64,000 nucleotides of DNA from Buddleja alternifolia. Its lineage: Eukaryota; Streptophyta; Magnoliopsida; Lamiales; Scrophulariaceae. The DNA lies in the NCBI GenBank assembly GCA_019426215.1, contig CM033393.1, positions 26,228,591 through 26,292,590 on the forward strand. Direction: 5' to 3'. The position numbers and the translations under genes were made by a program. The notes under the pieces are model-generated. The model was given only the letters and a program-made list of their open reading frames with translations. It was not told the DNA's origin and made no database searches. Below are positions 1 through 11,473 of the stretch, piece by piece (position 1 is the stretch's first letter; every line of letters begins with the position of its first letter).

Positions 1-1118
1 GCAAGAGACTAGATAAAATTTGATCATATCTTTGACGTCATTCTCACGGCAGCTTACCATAAAGCCTCCAGGAGCTGTGGAATAAGTTGTACTTCCAGTA
101 GGCGTGACAAACTATAATTCCATCTCCTCATGCCTATCAAAAGAATGGTTGTTACTGTCGTAGATTGAAAAAAAGTACTTTATGAACAACTTGAAATCCT
201 TATTATCAACTGGAGAATAACTGAAGTAACTATCACAGTAAATTTCAACTTGGGTATAAAGTTAACATTTAACCTTAGGCACAAAATATTCAATCAAAAA
301 TTATTTGGACGAGTTCCCTAATCTACAGGGTAACCCACTATACCTTGGTTATGAGGCGGTCATGTTCAAAACACTTGATTTTTGAGAGATATAGATTAGA
401 ACCGCCATCAACTACAACCTGATGAGGATAAATTTCCATCAATTGTCACCTGTCTCATATCATTCTTATAATCATCCAACTGTAAAGACAAATTATAGGA
501 GTAAAAAAAAAATTGTTTATAAGCTTGAATATTTATTACGAAAGGTTGAGGAAAGTGACATACAGAATGTGAAGTGAGAAACCCACGAAATGTAAGATTA
601 AATTAAACCGGAGGAACTACGCCTCTGAATATATTAGATGCACTAGCCACTGCCGGGAAGTTAGCAATTTTAACCCCCAATTGCATATCATGAGTCAAAT
701 TTAGCCCCTTTCAAAAAAGCATTACAAATTTAGACCCCTATGGGACCCATTTGTTTGAAAAGACCAATTTACCCTTACTAAAGTCAAAAGATGGATAATT
801 GCAAGCTTTCACCTTGTTCTATCAAGAAATTGCTCAAGACCCCCTATACAATTTAAAATATTTCGTATAGTCCCTATACATATTACGGCTAGAATTAATA
901 AAAACTGTTTCTTTTAAAAACCTCTCTACTACACATATTAGAATTAGAATTAATAAAAACTTTTCCTAAAAACTATAAAAAGGGATCGCTGATAAGCTTA
1001 TTAAAATTTAGTTTTGTTTTTCGTAATATGATAATTTTTATTTTTTTTATCTGTTAAAAGTAAAATAAATTTAAATATATAATCATAAATATTGTCAAAA
1101 AATTTTACTTTAATGCTT
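1..1118. other. AT-rich non-coding DNA
   Basis: I see no supportable gene here on either strand. The DNA is AT-rich with short poly-A and poly-T tracts. It may be part of the non-autonomous transposon whose right end lies at 1164, but no matching left end is visible in the window. Confidence 0.5.
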
Positions 1119-1164
1119 CCCCCCCCCCCCCCCCCCCAAGGAGTCAATCCTGGATCCGTCCCTG
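1119..1164. mobile_element. Right terminus of a hAT-like element, with a C19 tract
   Basis: A run of 19 C (1119-1137) is followed by DNA whose reverse complement starts CAGGGACGGATCCAGG at 1164. That resembles the CAGGG-CGGA ends and G-rich subterminal tracts common in plant hAT-type elements. The gypsy 3' LTR homology starts immediately after it (1166), so this insertion appears to have cut the LTR. No left terminus or target duplication is seen, so this rests on one end only. Confidence 0.35.
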
Positions 1165-1165
1165 C

Positions 1166-1267
1166 TTCTTCTTGCGTCTCACGTAAACACGCCAAGGTCC
1201 AGTCGGCCTCGCCTCACCAATGGTTTCCTCGGCTGCATCCGTGACTTGCTCGACCTGCTCCACATCA
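1166..1267 (-). repeat. Truncated 3' LTR of the chromovirus element
   Basis: About 102 bp match the start of the 5' LTR (6193-6295) with scattered substitutions. The rest of the LTR is missing because a hAT-like terminus abuts it at 1164/1165. The polyprotein frame continues through this LTR piece. Confidence 0.75.
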
Positions 1268-1383
1268 ACTCCCTCCCTCTCAAAATCAGCCTTGTCCTCA
1301 AGGCGAAAAGATGGAAATTGTGCATGTAAGTCATCCACCTCGACCCAAGTAGCATCATCCTTTGGCTTCCCTTTCCAAACCAC
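1166..1383 (-). pseudogene. Chromodomain tail of the polyprotein
   Basis: The frame reads V-W-K-G-K-P with W at the aromatic-cage position (T-W-V-E-V), then F-P-S-F-R-L-E-D-K. This is typical of the degenerate chromodomain after integrase in plant chromoviruses, thought to steer integration to chromatin. The frame continues into the 3' LTR copy. Downstream of about 1165 the reading enters the abutting hAT-like terminus, so the native C-terminus is replaced. Confidence 0.75.
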
Positions 1384-1424
1384 TAAGACTTCTTCACGTC
1401 TCTATCCCCAATACGCCGAACCCT

Positions 1425-2832
1425 CTATTTCAGCACCATTTCCTGCTCGAAAATATCGGTTGTAACCACTTCCAAGCTCTCGGACAATGTTGTCTCCACC
1501 GGGTGGTCCCCAAGAGCTCGTTTCAATTGAGATATATGAAACACCAGGTGAATATGGCTCGAATACGGTAACTTCAGCTTATAAGCGACCTGACCAATGT
1601 GGCACACTATCTCAAAAGGATCGTAAAACTTGGCTGCCAATTTCGAGTAACCCTTCACTGCCATTAAACTCTGCCGATAAGGACGCACTTTCAGAAAAAC
1701 AAACTCTCCAACGTTAAACTCCAAGTTCCTACGGTGCTTGTTCGCATATTGTACCATAAGGTCTTGCGCCCGTAATAAATTGACTTTTAGTTGTTGTAGG
1801 ATTTCATCACTGTCTCGGAGCACCCCTACCACAGACTCCACTCGACACTCCTTAGGAAAATACCGCCTAAGAGATGGCGGAGGCCTGCCATACACTACTT
1901 CAAACGGTGGAAATCTTGTCGCGGTTTGAACTGACCTGTTGTACCAAAATTCCGCCCATGACAACCATCCAGCCCATTTCCTAGGTTGCTACGATAAGAA
2001 ACACCGCAAATAAGTTTCAAGGACCCTATTCAAAACTTCAGTTTGTCCGTCTGTCTCCGGGTGGTAGGCAATACCATAATTCAACTTCGTGCCATGCATA
2101 CAAAATAACTCACGCCAAAATGAAGTGGATCAAAATCACTTACAATTGAACGGGGAACTCCATGCAAACGAACCACTTCATTCTCGGTCACTACACGGGC
2201 TGTTATCGGTGCCTTTAGAACAAGGAAGTATCCACATTTTGAAAGTTTGTCAACCACAACGAGGATACACGTAAACCCCAGAGACTTTAGAAGCCCGATG
2301 ATGAAATACATCGAAATATCTTCCCAAATCATGTCAGGAATCGGTAACGCCTGAAGTAGACCTGCGGGTGATTGCGCATCATACTTCGATTTCTGGCAAA
2401 TTAAACAATTGTCCACATAATCTTTACCTGCTTAAACATTCCCCTCCAATACGCACTAGTAGCAAGACACCAATAAGTCCTCAACACCCCCATGTGTCCC
2501 CCCTCCGAAGTATCACAAAATTCATGTAAAAGCCGTGGCACCCAATTCGAATTTTCTAACAACACCAATCGGCCCTTGTAAAATAACCGCCCCTCTGCCA
2601 CTGTAAACCCGGGTATAACCATCTTATCCCACTGCACCGCCTCAATTATACCCTTAATATAGCCTTCATGCTGATCCTTTTCCATTATGTCGCCTAGCGT
2701 TGTCCAAATTAGCCCACTGATCGCGGCACAGCCCCCTTCTGCCTCAACCCGATGTGACAAGGCATCCGCTGCCTTAGTCGAGGCACTCGTCTTATACATA
2801 ATTTCAAAGTCATAACCAAGAAGCTTCGCCAC
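1425..2832 (-). pseudogene. Integrase remnant of the chromovirus element
   Basis: Three overlapping or adjacent minus-strand frames are present. 2832-2401 holds the end of RNase H and the HHCC zinc-binding region, altered at its cysteines. 2416-2081 holds the start of the catalytic core (C-L-I-C-Q-K-S-K, W-E-D-I). 1964-1425 holds the core end (W-A-E-F-W-Y-N, P-F-E-V-V-Y-G-R-P-P) and the GPY/F-like C-terminal domain. Frame breaks make it non-functional. Confidence 0.85.
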
Positions 2833-2871
2833 CCGATTTTTTTGAGCCAGTGTGATAATTCTTTGATTGAG

Positions 2872-3474
2872 CTAATGCCTTAAGCTATGATGATCCGTTT
2901 TTAATAAAAACAGTCTACTCATCGAATACGATTGCCAATGTTGCACGGCAAGTACCAAGCCCATCAATTCCCTTTCGTAAGACGATTTTGACAATGAACT
3001 CTCCACCAATGCCTTACTAAAATAAGTGATCGGTCGCCCTTCTTGCATAAGAACCGCGCCGGCCCCAGCACCTGAGGTGTCACACTCAACGATAAATGGT
3101 TTTGCAAAGTCTGGCATGGCCAAAACTGGGGTCGAAGTCAGGGCCGTTTTTAGCGCCCAAAATGTGGCGTCCGAGACCGATGTCCACTCAAACCGTGGGG
3201 GCGCCTCTTTCTTTAACAGTTGCGTTAGGGTCCTCGCGATAATACCATAATTCTTAACAAAGTGTTTATAATATCCCGTCAAACCTAAAAATCCCCGAAC
3301 TGCCTTAACCGACTTAGGCTCAGGCCAATCCACAACTGTCATTACCTTAGCTAGGTCCATCGATACCCCAGAGGCTGAAATAATGTGGCCTAGATACTTG
3401 ACTTGTTCACACCCGAATGCACACCTTTTTCTGTTCTCCGTGAATTGATTGGTTTTCAAAATATCCAGTACCAT
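2872..3474 (-). pseudogene. RT thumb and RNase H remnant
   Basis: A 200-residue frame covers the RT connection (the K-x-L-G-H-I-I and F-L-G-L-T-G-Y-Y motifs) and the RNase H domain (E-C-D-T-S-G, then Y-E-R-E-L, then K-T-D-H-H-S-L). It would degrade the RNA strand during reverse transcription. It is separated from RT upstream and from integrase downstream by frame breaks. Confidence 0.85.
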
Positions 3475-4515
3475 AGAGAGGTGTTTAAGATGCCGGACCC
3501 TGAATGACTATAAATTAAAATATTGTCAAAGAAAACTAAAACAAACTTATCTAGCAAGGGTCGAAATAGGTCGTTCATGGTTGATTAGAAAGTTGCTGGA
3601 GCATTCAACAACCCGAATGGGATGACGAGGAACTCATAGTGGCCACTGTGAGTACGAAACGCCGTTTTGGGTATATCGGGTGGTTTAATATGAATCTGGT
3701 CATAACCGGAACGCAAATCAATCTTTGAAAATACCGTCACCCCCTGCTAATTCGTCCAACATCTCCTGTATCATTGTGATCCGATATTTGTCGGGTACTG
3801 TGACTTTGTTCAACTCTCGGTAATCCAAGCAGAACCTCCAACACCTGTTCTTTTTCACAAGTAACACCGGGCTCGAAAAAGGACTCGAGCTCGGTTGTAT
3901 GATTCCGGCTGCGAGCATATCTCCGACCACTCTCTCAATTTCATCTTTCTTCAAGTGACCATACCGATACGGCCTAACAGATAACGGTCCAGCTCCCCCC
4001 ATTAAATCAACTCGATCTCCGACCACTCTCTCAATTTCATCTTTCTTCAAGTGACCATACCGATACGGCCTAACGGATAACGGTCCAGCTCCCCCCATTA
4101 AATCAACTCGATGGTCCATAGGCCGTCGAGGCCGTAATCCCATGGGCTCTCCGAAAACATCCCCATATTTGTCCAATACCGCCGAGACCTCCTCATTATC
4201 TGGATCCTTGCCTACAATTGCCCAACACTCATGCGTCCCAATAACCGTGGCAAACAACTCAGGTTCCGGCGTGTGTTAAAGGTTTTTCAAGGTGACTTCG
4301 GATCGACATGAGGAATAATCACCCGTCAAATAAATTTGCTTACTGTCATGCACAAACTCTATCATCATTTTCAGCCAATTCATTTGAACATCCCCTAAAG
4401 TGGCTAACCAGGCGATGCCAAAAATCACATCAACACCACCCACTGGAAAGACATAACAATCAGCCCGTACCAAAAACAACTCCATGTCAATCACCAGATT
4501 TTGGCAAACCCCCAC
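3475..4515 (-). pseudogene. Reverse transcriptase remnant of the chromovirus element
   Basis: The frame from 4257 covers the protease-RT linker and the start of RT, including L-D-Y-R-E-L-N. The RT continues in other frames to about 3475. The catalytic box reads F-F-D-N (about 3545) where the family has two aspartates, so the second catalytic Asp is lost. A stop lies just upstream at about 3581. An in-frame 96-bp tandem duplication sits in the RT N-terminus at 3919-4110. This RT is inactive by sequence. Confidence 0.8.
3919..4110 (-). repeat. 96-bp in-frame tandem duplication in RT
   Basis: Copies at 3919-4014 and 4015-4110 differ by one base (A/G in the 'cctaac-gataacgg' segment). Each encodes the same 32 residues, from R-V-D-L-M-G-G to E-R-V-V-G-D. 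The near identity means the duplication is recent compared with the other damage in the element. Confidence 0.95.
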
Positions 4516-4518
4516 GGA

Positions 4519-4960
4519 TTATTTACGTCTCCCATCTCCTAACTGCACCCCAAATCGGTCTGTTTTCACGACTTGCAAGCCAAGTTGAGCCACCAGTTTC
4601 GAGGATACGAAATTGTGGCTCGCTCCACTATCCACCAATATAGTAACTTCTCGTCCTTCGATATAGCTCTTAAGTCGTAACGTCCGAGGAACCAAGAAGC
4701 ATGTAGCGGAGCAGAAAGATAATGTAGCCAAGTCAAATTGTTCCCCTTCACCCGATTCCAACTTATCCTCTGTGTCGTCCTGTAAGTCCGCTCCTCTAAT
4801 TCCAACAACGGGGCCTCGTCATCCGTCACAAGCAAAATCCTTAAGTGTTTCATGGGGCAGTCGTGCATCGCGTGATAAGGTGCTTTACATCGAAAACATA
4901 GCCCTTTATGGCACAACTCCTCACGTTCAGCATCCGGTAATTTTCGAAACGAGGCTCTAA
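4519..4960 (-). pseudogene. CCHC knuckle and aspartic protease remnant
   Basis: A zinc knuckle (C-F-R-C, then H and C at CX2CX4HX4C spacing) lies at about 4910-4860. A retropepsin-like segment with the D-S-G-A-S active-site motif follows at about 4640. The two are in different frames, so at least one frameshift separates them. The protease would process the Gag-Pol polyprotein. Confidence 0.75.
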
Positions 4961-5074
4961 CTGCTGCTGGCCCCGTGACCCAGCCTAATTGTTCGCCGGC
5001 GGTCGAGGCACATTTACCGCCGGTGGGGCTGGTAACACTAATCGTGGTAGTGGCCCTGTTAAACGATTTCTCGA

Positions 5075-5877
5075 CTACGAATTGCGAAAAGGCTGCGACC
5101 CCGAATGAAACAGCTCAGCGTTCCCTTGTTGTACTCGTAATGCCGTCTCAATACTCTTGGTCATCTTCATTGCGGAATCTAAGTCTCCTGGGTCCAACAT
5201 GGTAAATTGACACCGGATATTTTCGTTTAACCCATTCATAAAGTACCCGAGATAATGCTTGTCCAATAGCCCGGGAATCTAGTTCACTAGTTGCTTGAAT
5301 AAATTGATATAAGCCCCCACGCTGTCTGTTTGTCGCACTGCCACTAGTCGCTCGTACGGGTTACCATCACAACGCTCGTCAAACTGGGTAATTAGTGCGT
5401 GAGAGAACTCTTGCCATGAGAATAGTGGCTTGCAGTGCTTCAACCACTTAAACCAGTGCAAAGCGGCACCCTCCATAGCCACCATAACCAACTAAAATTT
5501 CAGATTTTCGGCACACGGGTAAATATCGAAGTATTGATCCGTGAGCGCCAACTAACTGTTGGGGTCCATCCCATCAAACAATGGCAGTGCGGGAATCGGC
5601 GCGTCGTAACCTATTCCATTGCCGCGTCTACCTCATCCTGCTATTGTAGCGGAATTTCCGCCCCCGCCGACGGTGCTGTGGACGTGCTGGCGGCGGCGGA
5701 TGCAGATGCTGCATGTTTAGAGGTCAAAATATTCATCCCTTTCAACATCTCAGTCACCTGGCTCTGTAACATAACGATGCTCCCCTTCATCTGGGACTGT
5801 TCCTCAGTAAACACACTCAAAGTTTCCTCTATGGCCTGAAGACGAACATCATTAGCCCCTGTGCGTGTCTCAACCAT
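5075..5877 (-). pseudogene. gag remnant of the chromovirus element
   Basis: Three minus-strand segments make up gag. At 5877-5641 is a start region with a short coiled-coil-like stretch. At 5491-5279 is the Retrotrans_gag core, with the W-x-E-F pattern and a conserved T-Q-F-D motif. At 5266-5075 is the G-Y-F-M-N-G-L segment. Stops and frame changes separate them. Gag would form the cytoplasmic particle that packages element RNA; this copy is not intact. Confidence 0.75.
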
Positions 5878-5920
5878 TATTGCGATTTCACGGGTGGGGA
5901 TCCGGCAGGTCGGACCAAAT

Positions 5921-6295
5921 TGATGGGTGATAAATCACAAGACAATAAACAGAAACAATCAACAGTAACAAAATCAAGAACAACACGTTCTTGCCGAAAG
6001 CCAAAGCTTCCAATAATGATCTCTTCGATAAAACTCCAAAAACCCTAACTAAGAGTATTTATACATCTCATAAACCACTTACCATAATAAGTCTCCTACT
6101 AAAAGCAAACTACCGAATATAACTAACAAAACAAATAATGATTAATGATAATAGTAATAATAATAAATCATCCACTATGCGCTGGCTCCACCCGTCTTCT
6201 TGCGTCTCATGTAAACACGCCAAGGTCCAATCAGCCTCTCCTCACCCATCGTTTCCCCAGCTACATCCGTGACCTGCTCGACCTGCTCCACATCA
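5921..6295 (-). repeat. 5' LTR of the chromovirus element
   Basis: On the minus strand it starts TGATGTGGAGCAGG at 6295 and ends CACCCATCA at 5921 (375 bp, TG...CA). The first 103 bp match 1166-1267 closely, which defines the LTR start. It ends just before the putative primer site and the gag start at 5877. The matching stretch also encodes the tail of the chromodomain polyprotein, so the 3' copy is partly coding. Confidence 0.75.
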
Positions 6296-6792
6296 CCGTC
6301 CCGGTGCACATAAATTACTTGATCATAAACTTACCAATAGACTTATTTATGATTTTTTTCTGAATTAATACATATAGATGTAAATATTATAGATCATAGG
6401 GGTATAATTATGCCAAGTAAAATGAAAAAGTTTATCGAATTACTTTGCAAGTTTAATGTGTAGCACCCAATTGTTTTTATTTGTCTATCCATTCAAATAG
6501 TAAAATATGAGACATGAGCAATTGAAGCAAGTTCTATCCAATTAAGCATAGAACTTAATTTTAGGGACCCCAAAAGACGTTTTGTTGTCAATAGCAATAA
6601 CTAAAACATTTTGTCATCCTACTTAAGTGTTAGACAATTGTCTTAGGCTATGCCCAATCTTGCAACGTTTCTTGATGCAGTTAGAGATCATAAAGATTAA
6701 TTCAACAGTGTCATCCAAAAAAATTCTTCATTTATCCAATGTGTACAAATTTGAAATTTATGTGCATGACCTCTTCAATCTATACTGACAGT
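6296..6792. other. Non-coding spacer
   Basis: AT-rich DNA between the gypsy 5' LTR and the hAT MITE. No gene or repeat is recognised. Confidence 0.5.
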
Positions 6793-7403
6793 TAGGACTG
6801 TCAATTGAGCCGGACCTACTCGAAGCACAATTGTTCAATTCGCTTAAGTATAAGCCGAGCCTAATTGAATGTGAGTCGGCCCGAGTTTGAACTTACAAAT
6901 TGAACCCGTTCAATTTGTGTGCTAAGCTTGAGCTTTGATAAGCTCAGCCCGAACTCAAAATTTTCTCTAATTAATGCTTTGTCTCATATAGTAAAAGCAT
7001 TTTTAAGCTAACTTAAATAAAACATGTTGTAGAGTTTTAAGCTTAAAGCTTACGAAATCGATGAAATGTATATATTAGTCGAAACTTTTCGTCTAAAGAG
7101 ATTTTGGAATAACTTTAATTATTTTATGCCACCTCTTATACGTTGATTACCATAAACATTTATTTAATGTGCTATTTGAAATTAGTCTTTTAATATGATT
7201 CTATTGGATGCCTTTTTTATTTGATAAAAACTAATGAGCCAGCTCGAAATAGGCCCGAAACTCGTAAAAAACGTGAGCCTGAGTTTGAGCCGAGCCGAAG
7301 AAAACAATTTATGAGCTGAGTTTGAGCCTATAATATTCAAGGCCGATAAGTTTGAGCTTGAGCCACCCTAAACTCGGTTCATAGGGCTCGATTGACAGGC
7401 CTA
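6793..7403. mobile_element. hAT-type MITE, 611 bp
   Basis: Terminal inverted repeats TAGGACTGTCAATTGAGCC (6793-6811) and its near complement at 7385-7403 match at 17 of 19 positions. The flanks CTGACAGT (6785-6792) and CTGAAAGT (7404-7411) are an 8-bp target duplication with one mismatch, as expected for hAT. The interior is rich in 'gagctcgag'-type words and has no transposase frame. Confidence 0.85.
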
Positions 7404-7411
7404 CTGAAAGT

Positions 7412-9753
7412 TACTATGAGAGTTTTCACAAATATGCCATTTTAATACTGGGGCTCTTAAATACAGAGAGAATTTTATACAAATGATGGCCTACAAATTA
7501 GATTTATATAACTCTGTTTCACATTGGAAAATACCAATTGTTCTTCAAATCAGGCGCTAATAAACATGAATTCTTTAGCCGAATCAAAATGTCAATTTGC
7601 TGCTGAAATGCAATTGAAGATCTGCAACAGAGGTACAAAGTTCTTAAATTCTTGAACTACTTCCACGCTTGGGACCATAGAATTGTAAACCGCAATCAAC
7701 ACATTTGCCCATGGATTCTACTTAAATGAGGATCTGTATAATTAAAACGAAGAAAAAAAACTTATGAATAGGGACAAACCATATCCTTTTATTTGTAACC
7801 TAGACGGATGAAAAACATATCTTCCTCACATAAATGAGAAACAAACAACATTTGTTTCCAGTAAAGTTGAGATTTATATCTCTGTCTTTTTTTAGTGCTG
7901 AATATGATTATTTCCCCTACATTACGGAGCAAAAGAAAAATTGTTAAGAACGTAAAAAAATAATGTTGGTAATTCTGAATTCTGAAACAATAGGGCAAGA
8001 AACTGAAAGACTTCCCATGTTTTGGTTTAAAATTGTTAACATGTTCTATGAGATCACCAATTAGCAAAGTGAGATTGAATTACATGTTCCAGTTGCAGGA
8101 TTGGAAAAAATTAGCACCAAAAATATTGTGTAAACATCATCATAATAAACGAATAATACAATCAAGTTACATTTTAGTTGCTAGAGAAATATAAAGTGAC
8201 ATATCAACATAAATTTGTTAAAAGAAATCCACTTAACAGAGGGAAGAACATACTACTCATATGTCTACATGTAACTCTTGTACCCATCTTCAAATTGTCC
8301 AGCACTTTGATTGACCTAGACAGAAAATGAAAATGCACAATGATAATTTATGTGAAAATATATCCACTTGTAATGCTTGGTTATAACAAATTACCTTTAT
8401 ACCTTTATTTACCCGATTTCTTTATATACCATAGCTGCCGATGGTTATGAGCATTTGAATATTATAGCTGCAAATGAAAATATCGTTTTCGAGATTAATA
8501 TGCAAACCCGAAAATAAAACCTTAAAATATTGATAAAACCGGGCTGGTTATCAATGAAACATATATAAATAGACCAAAAAGTTATTTCAAAAAATAGCTT
8601 TTTTATCAGTGAAAAAAATTATTTGTAAGCTTTCATATATTTTTGAAAGTTGAAGTTACGATGAATAGTTATAGATTTTTTCTACTAATTATTTGATCGA
8701 GTTCTATTATTTAAAGCGTATTAGAGAAAAGAAGGGATCCTGCATCTATCCAATAAATTGGAAATTATAAAATTGTAACCAAAAAGTGTTGTAATTAGTT
8801 ACAACTTAAAATCATCGAAACAAACTCAATTGATTTGTTGATGAATTAGAAATCCATGACTTTCAAATTCTTCAATTCAAACACACCCTAATATAATATC
8901 ATCACTGTGTAGTTTAAAATGGTTAAAGATCTCCATAATACTTAAATATCAACGATTTCTAAAATAATTAAATAATAAAGATTTCTAAAATACTTAAATT
9001 TCCACTTGTATTAAGCCAAAATTATTAGAGCCAAAATCCATGCAAGTAAAAAGCCAAAAATGAAAAAACAAACAAACAAAGAAAGTAATAGGTAATCATT
9101 CATACCACAGTGATGGTTCCCTCGAGATAAGCTATTGATGGATATCAGAATTATTCATCTGCAGAGAATGAGAATTCAAGTTAGCATAAATGCCAAGAGA
9201 TTAATAAGTTCGAGACTTGCATAGAAAAATATTCAAACTAAATAGATGAGAACATTTTTAGAATCATATTTACTAAAAAAGGTCCTAATGATGCTGAAAC
9301 ATAAGTATGTGGTTCTCTTGGGTGTTCACACAGAAGGTATTGTAGAATTAGTTTTGAGATGGAGAAGTTTTTGTGAGTGGGTGAGAACGTGTAATTTGTC
9401 TGTAAGCGGTTTCTGCTTCTCAGTTGCAAATACTAAAGTACCCCTCACAATATTGGATACAAAGGGTAGTTACGTACAGGGGCATTTATTGGTAGAATCA
9501 AAAGTTGGTGTAATGGTGTCAAAACTGTCAAATTGAGTGTGTAAAGGCGCTTTTCTTTTTAAATAGTATAGATGAAGTATGACCGCATCTCCTCCCAATC
9601 AAACTACAAGAACAAACCTCTCATGTAGGTCACTGCACCAGGGACATTGTAGGAGGTCAGCAAAACTATAAAATAAAAATTGAGCATTTCTCTAAAATAA
9701 ACAGAGCAACGATAATAAAATAGATGACCAAGCTTGGGCACCTTGTATCTTGA
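7412..9753. other. Intergenic DNA, no supported gene
   Basis: AT-rich sequence. Short frames such as 7789-8067 (minus) and 9246-9536 (plus) have no recognisable motif or splice context. A minus-strand stretch near 7700-7560 reads faintly like a decayed coding exon but is too short to call. Confidence 0.5.
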
Positions 9754-10285
9754 CTATAATGTTCGAACAAACCCAAATCCGGGAATCCTATCAAAAACAT
9801 CATGAACCTCAGGCTCAACAAGAATATTCAACTTCACTTGGTAATGTAAGAAACACGCAACCTGGAGTAAACATAGAATACACTATCAGATAAACTACAT
9901 AAATAAGCTTGACCATTTGCAAGTTAGAAGTTTGAATATTCTCCACCAAAAAAGAGAATTATCCGAGTTTTAATTATAAAAGAAATACACAATGAATGTA
10001 TTTGGAAATTCATACTGCTATAATCACATTTACCTTTGAGTCTTCAAAATTCTTGATAACAGGCTTGAAATCATGACCGAAACGGAAATAAAATCAATTA
10101 AATGACATGTATGCAATATCCATAAACAACCAACATTATACCAAAAAAATTAGGAAATATACCTCTTCAGCTTCTTCCATAAGTTCTTGCCCCGCTTCTT
10201 CAATAACAACATAGTCATCACGGTCGATTTCCACAAAAGCATCTGCTGTTGAGTAATGGGTCCTGTGATCTAGGATTGTGGACAT
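9754..10285 (-). CDS. Small three-exon gene, function unknown
   Basis: Three minus-strand exons with GT-AG junctions and all phase 0: 10285-10163 (41 codons from ATG), 10063-10034 (10 codons) and 9861-9754 (35 codons plus TAG). The predicted 86-residue protein is acidic at the N-terminus (D-R-D-D-Y-V-V-I-E-E, then M-E-E-A-E-E). It ends with a hydrophobic/acidic segment (K-L-N-I-L-V-E-P-E-V-H-D-V-F-D-R-I-P-G-F-G-F). There is no signal peptide or membrane segment. I do not recognise the family. The phase-consistent splice sites and codon-like composition favour a real gene, but the model is a reading of sequence only and could be missing exons. It lies just downstream of the DUF1218 gene on the same strand. 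Confidence 0.5.
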
Positions 10286-10514
10286 TTACAATAATAGTAT
10301 TACTTTTCACGAAGCAACTTAAACGCAATAATCAAAGGTGGAGAAAAAGCAACAGAATCCTCCTTGACATTCACTCATCCTAAATCTTTCGCCATTAAAT
10401 CTTATTAAATGTGACATCATAGAAGTAAAACGTTCACATTAAAAGTATTTTAAGTAATTGTAGAATTACTTACATTATTCATCTTAAGTGGACTCCAAAA
10501 ACAAGAGAACAAAA

Positions 10515-11473
10515 CTATGATGCAGAATCACTGTCGCAATGGTTAAACTCAGAATAATCACTTGTATGCGCCACCATGCCAACTCCAGCTTCTCTCTCCT
10601 CCTCCTCCTCCACCACAAGGACTGAAACTTCCCCTAGGCTTTGAATAACTAGCATAATAAAACTCAGAGATTGATGGCAGTGAAGAAAACGAAAACTGCT
10701 CCTGCTGCCAAAACTCCCTTGCTCACTGTTCCACAAAAAGGTGGGTCCTTGAAAAATCTAGTGCAGTACTTGGTCTGATAAGCATTTCTCACTGAACCAG
10801 CCCAGAAAATAAACCTACGTGATGAATAATGTCACACTGCATCAAACAGGCTAGAATTTCAATCATCATCAATTTGATCAATATTTTAACAAGCCTAGCA
10901 GCGATGTAGCCAAGATTTTCAGCTTGGGGGAACAAAATAGATATTTCAAATTTTGAATTCATTCAATTTACCTGGAGATGATGAAAAGAAGAGCAGCACA
11001 AGCCCTAGAACCTCCTGGTTTTAAACGATTTCCACAGCGGAAGCACCTGCTTGCAACCATTATAAGTAATTGACTGGACATGAGGACTAAAACTGCACCA
11101 ACACCAAATCCAGTTGTAATATCGGAGTCATAAACACAATAGTTGTTGTCAGTCTTGCTATCTGGCTTTGATGTGCCCTATACAGTGTCAGAATTCAATT
11201 GTTATACTTTACAAAGATATTGTAAAAGGAATTTCTACAGATTAAATTTATAGTTTGATGTTCAAATCAAAGTAGGGAAGATTCAATTTATACCTAACAT
11301 TGATGGTGGCCCATTTTAGTCTCAAATGAAAGAGTGAGAGAAATTTAGTTAAGAAGAAACGAGAAAAAAAAAAAAACAACTTACAGTGCTTTCTTCTATG
11401 CTCAGCAGCAACAGCCAAAGCAAAGGCAATAATAAGATCGAAAATGAAGACAGCGGTCAGCACCTTCTTTTCT
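10515..11473 (-). pseudogene. DUF1218 membrane protein gene, probably disrupted
   Basis: Three exon-like blocks are visible on the minus strand. 11473-11385 (after a good acceptor, tttttctag) has the V-L-T-A-V-F-I-F-D-L helix and A-V-A-A-E. 11177-10972 has Y-C-V-Y-D-S-D-I, then a membrane helix and R-A-C-A-A. 10814-10515 has A-G-S-V-R-N-A-Y, then C-G-T-V-S-K-G-V-L-A-A-G-A and another helix. These are hallmarks of plant DUF1218 proteins, four-helix membrane proteins of the secretory pathway. Exons 2 and 3 join in phase, but the segment corresponding to the third helix seems shortened. Exon 1 to exon 2 does not join in frame by any visible GT-AG choice. In the last exon an extra A before TCTCTGAG (about 10670-10680) shifts the frame. 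No upstream start exon is obvious. Pseudogene or sequencing error are both possible. Confidence 0.65.

Larger units (their letters stand above)
1166..6295 (-). mobile_element. Decayed Ty3/gypsy chromovirus-type retrotransposon
   Basis: A minus-strand LTR retrotransposon. In element order it has a 5' LTR (5921-6295), gag, CCHC knuckle, aspartic protease, reverse transcriptase, RNase H, integrase, chromodomain and a truncated 3' LTR (1166-1267). The protease-RT-RH-IN order and the terminal chromodomain place it among plant chromoviruses, probably Tekay-like. A putative primer-binding site starts with TGG just inside the 5' LTR (about 5918 downward). The coding region is split by frameshifts and stops, has a 96-bp internal duplication, and has an altered RT active site, so the copy cannot be autonomous. 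A possible 5-bp target duplication beside 6295 (CCGTC) cannot be tested because the other end is lost. Confidence 0.9.

Noticed and set aside
7560..7710. Minus-strand stretch that reads faintly like a repeat-protein exon
   Set aside because: Too short, with stops in the frame and no splice context.
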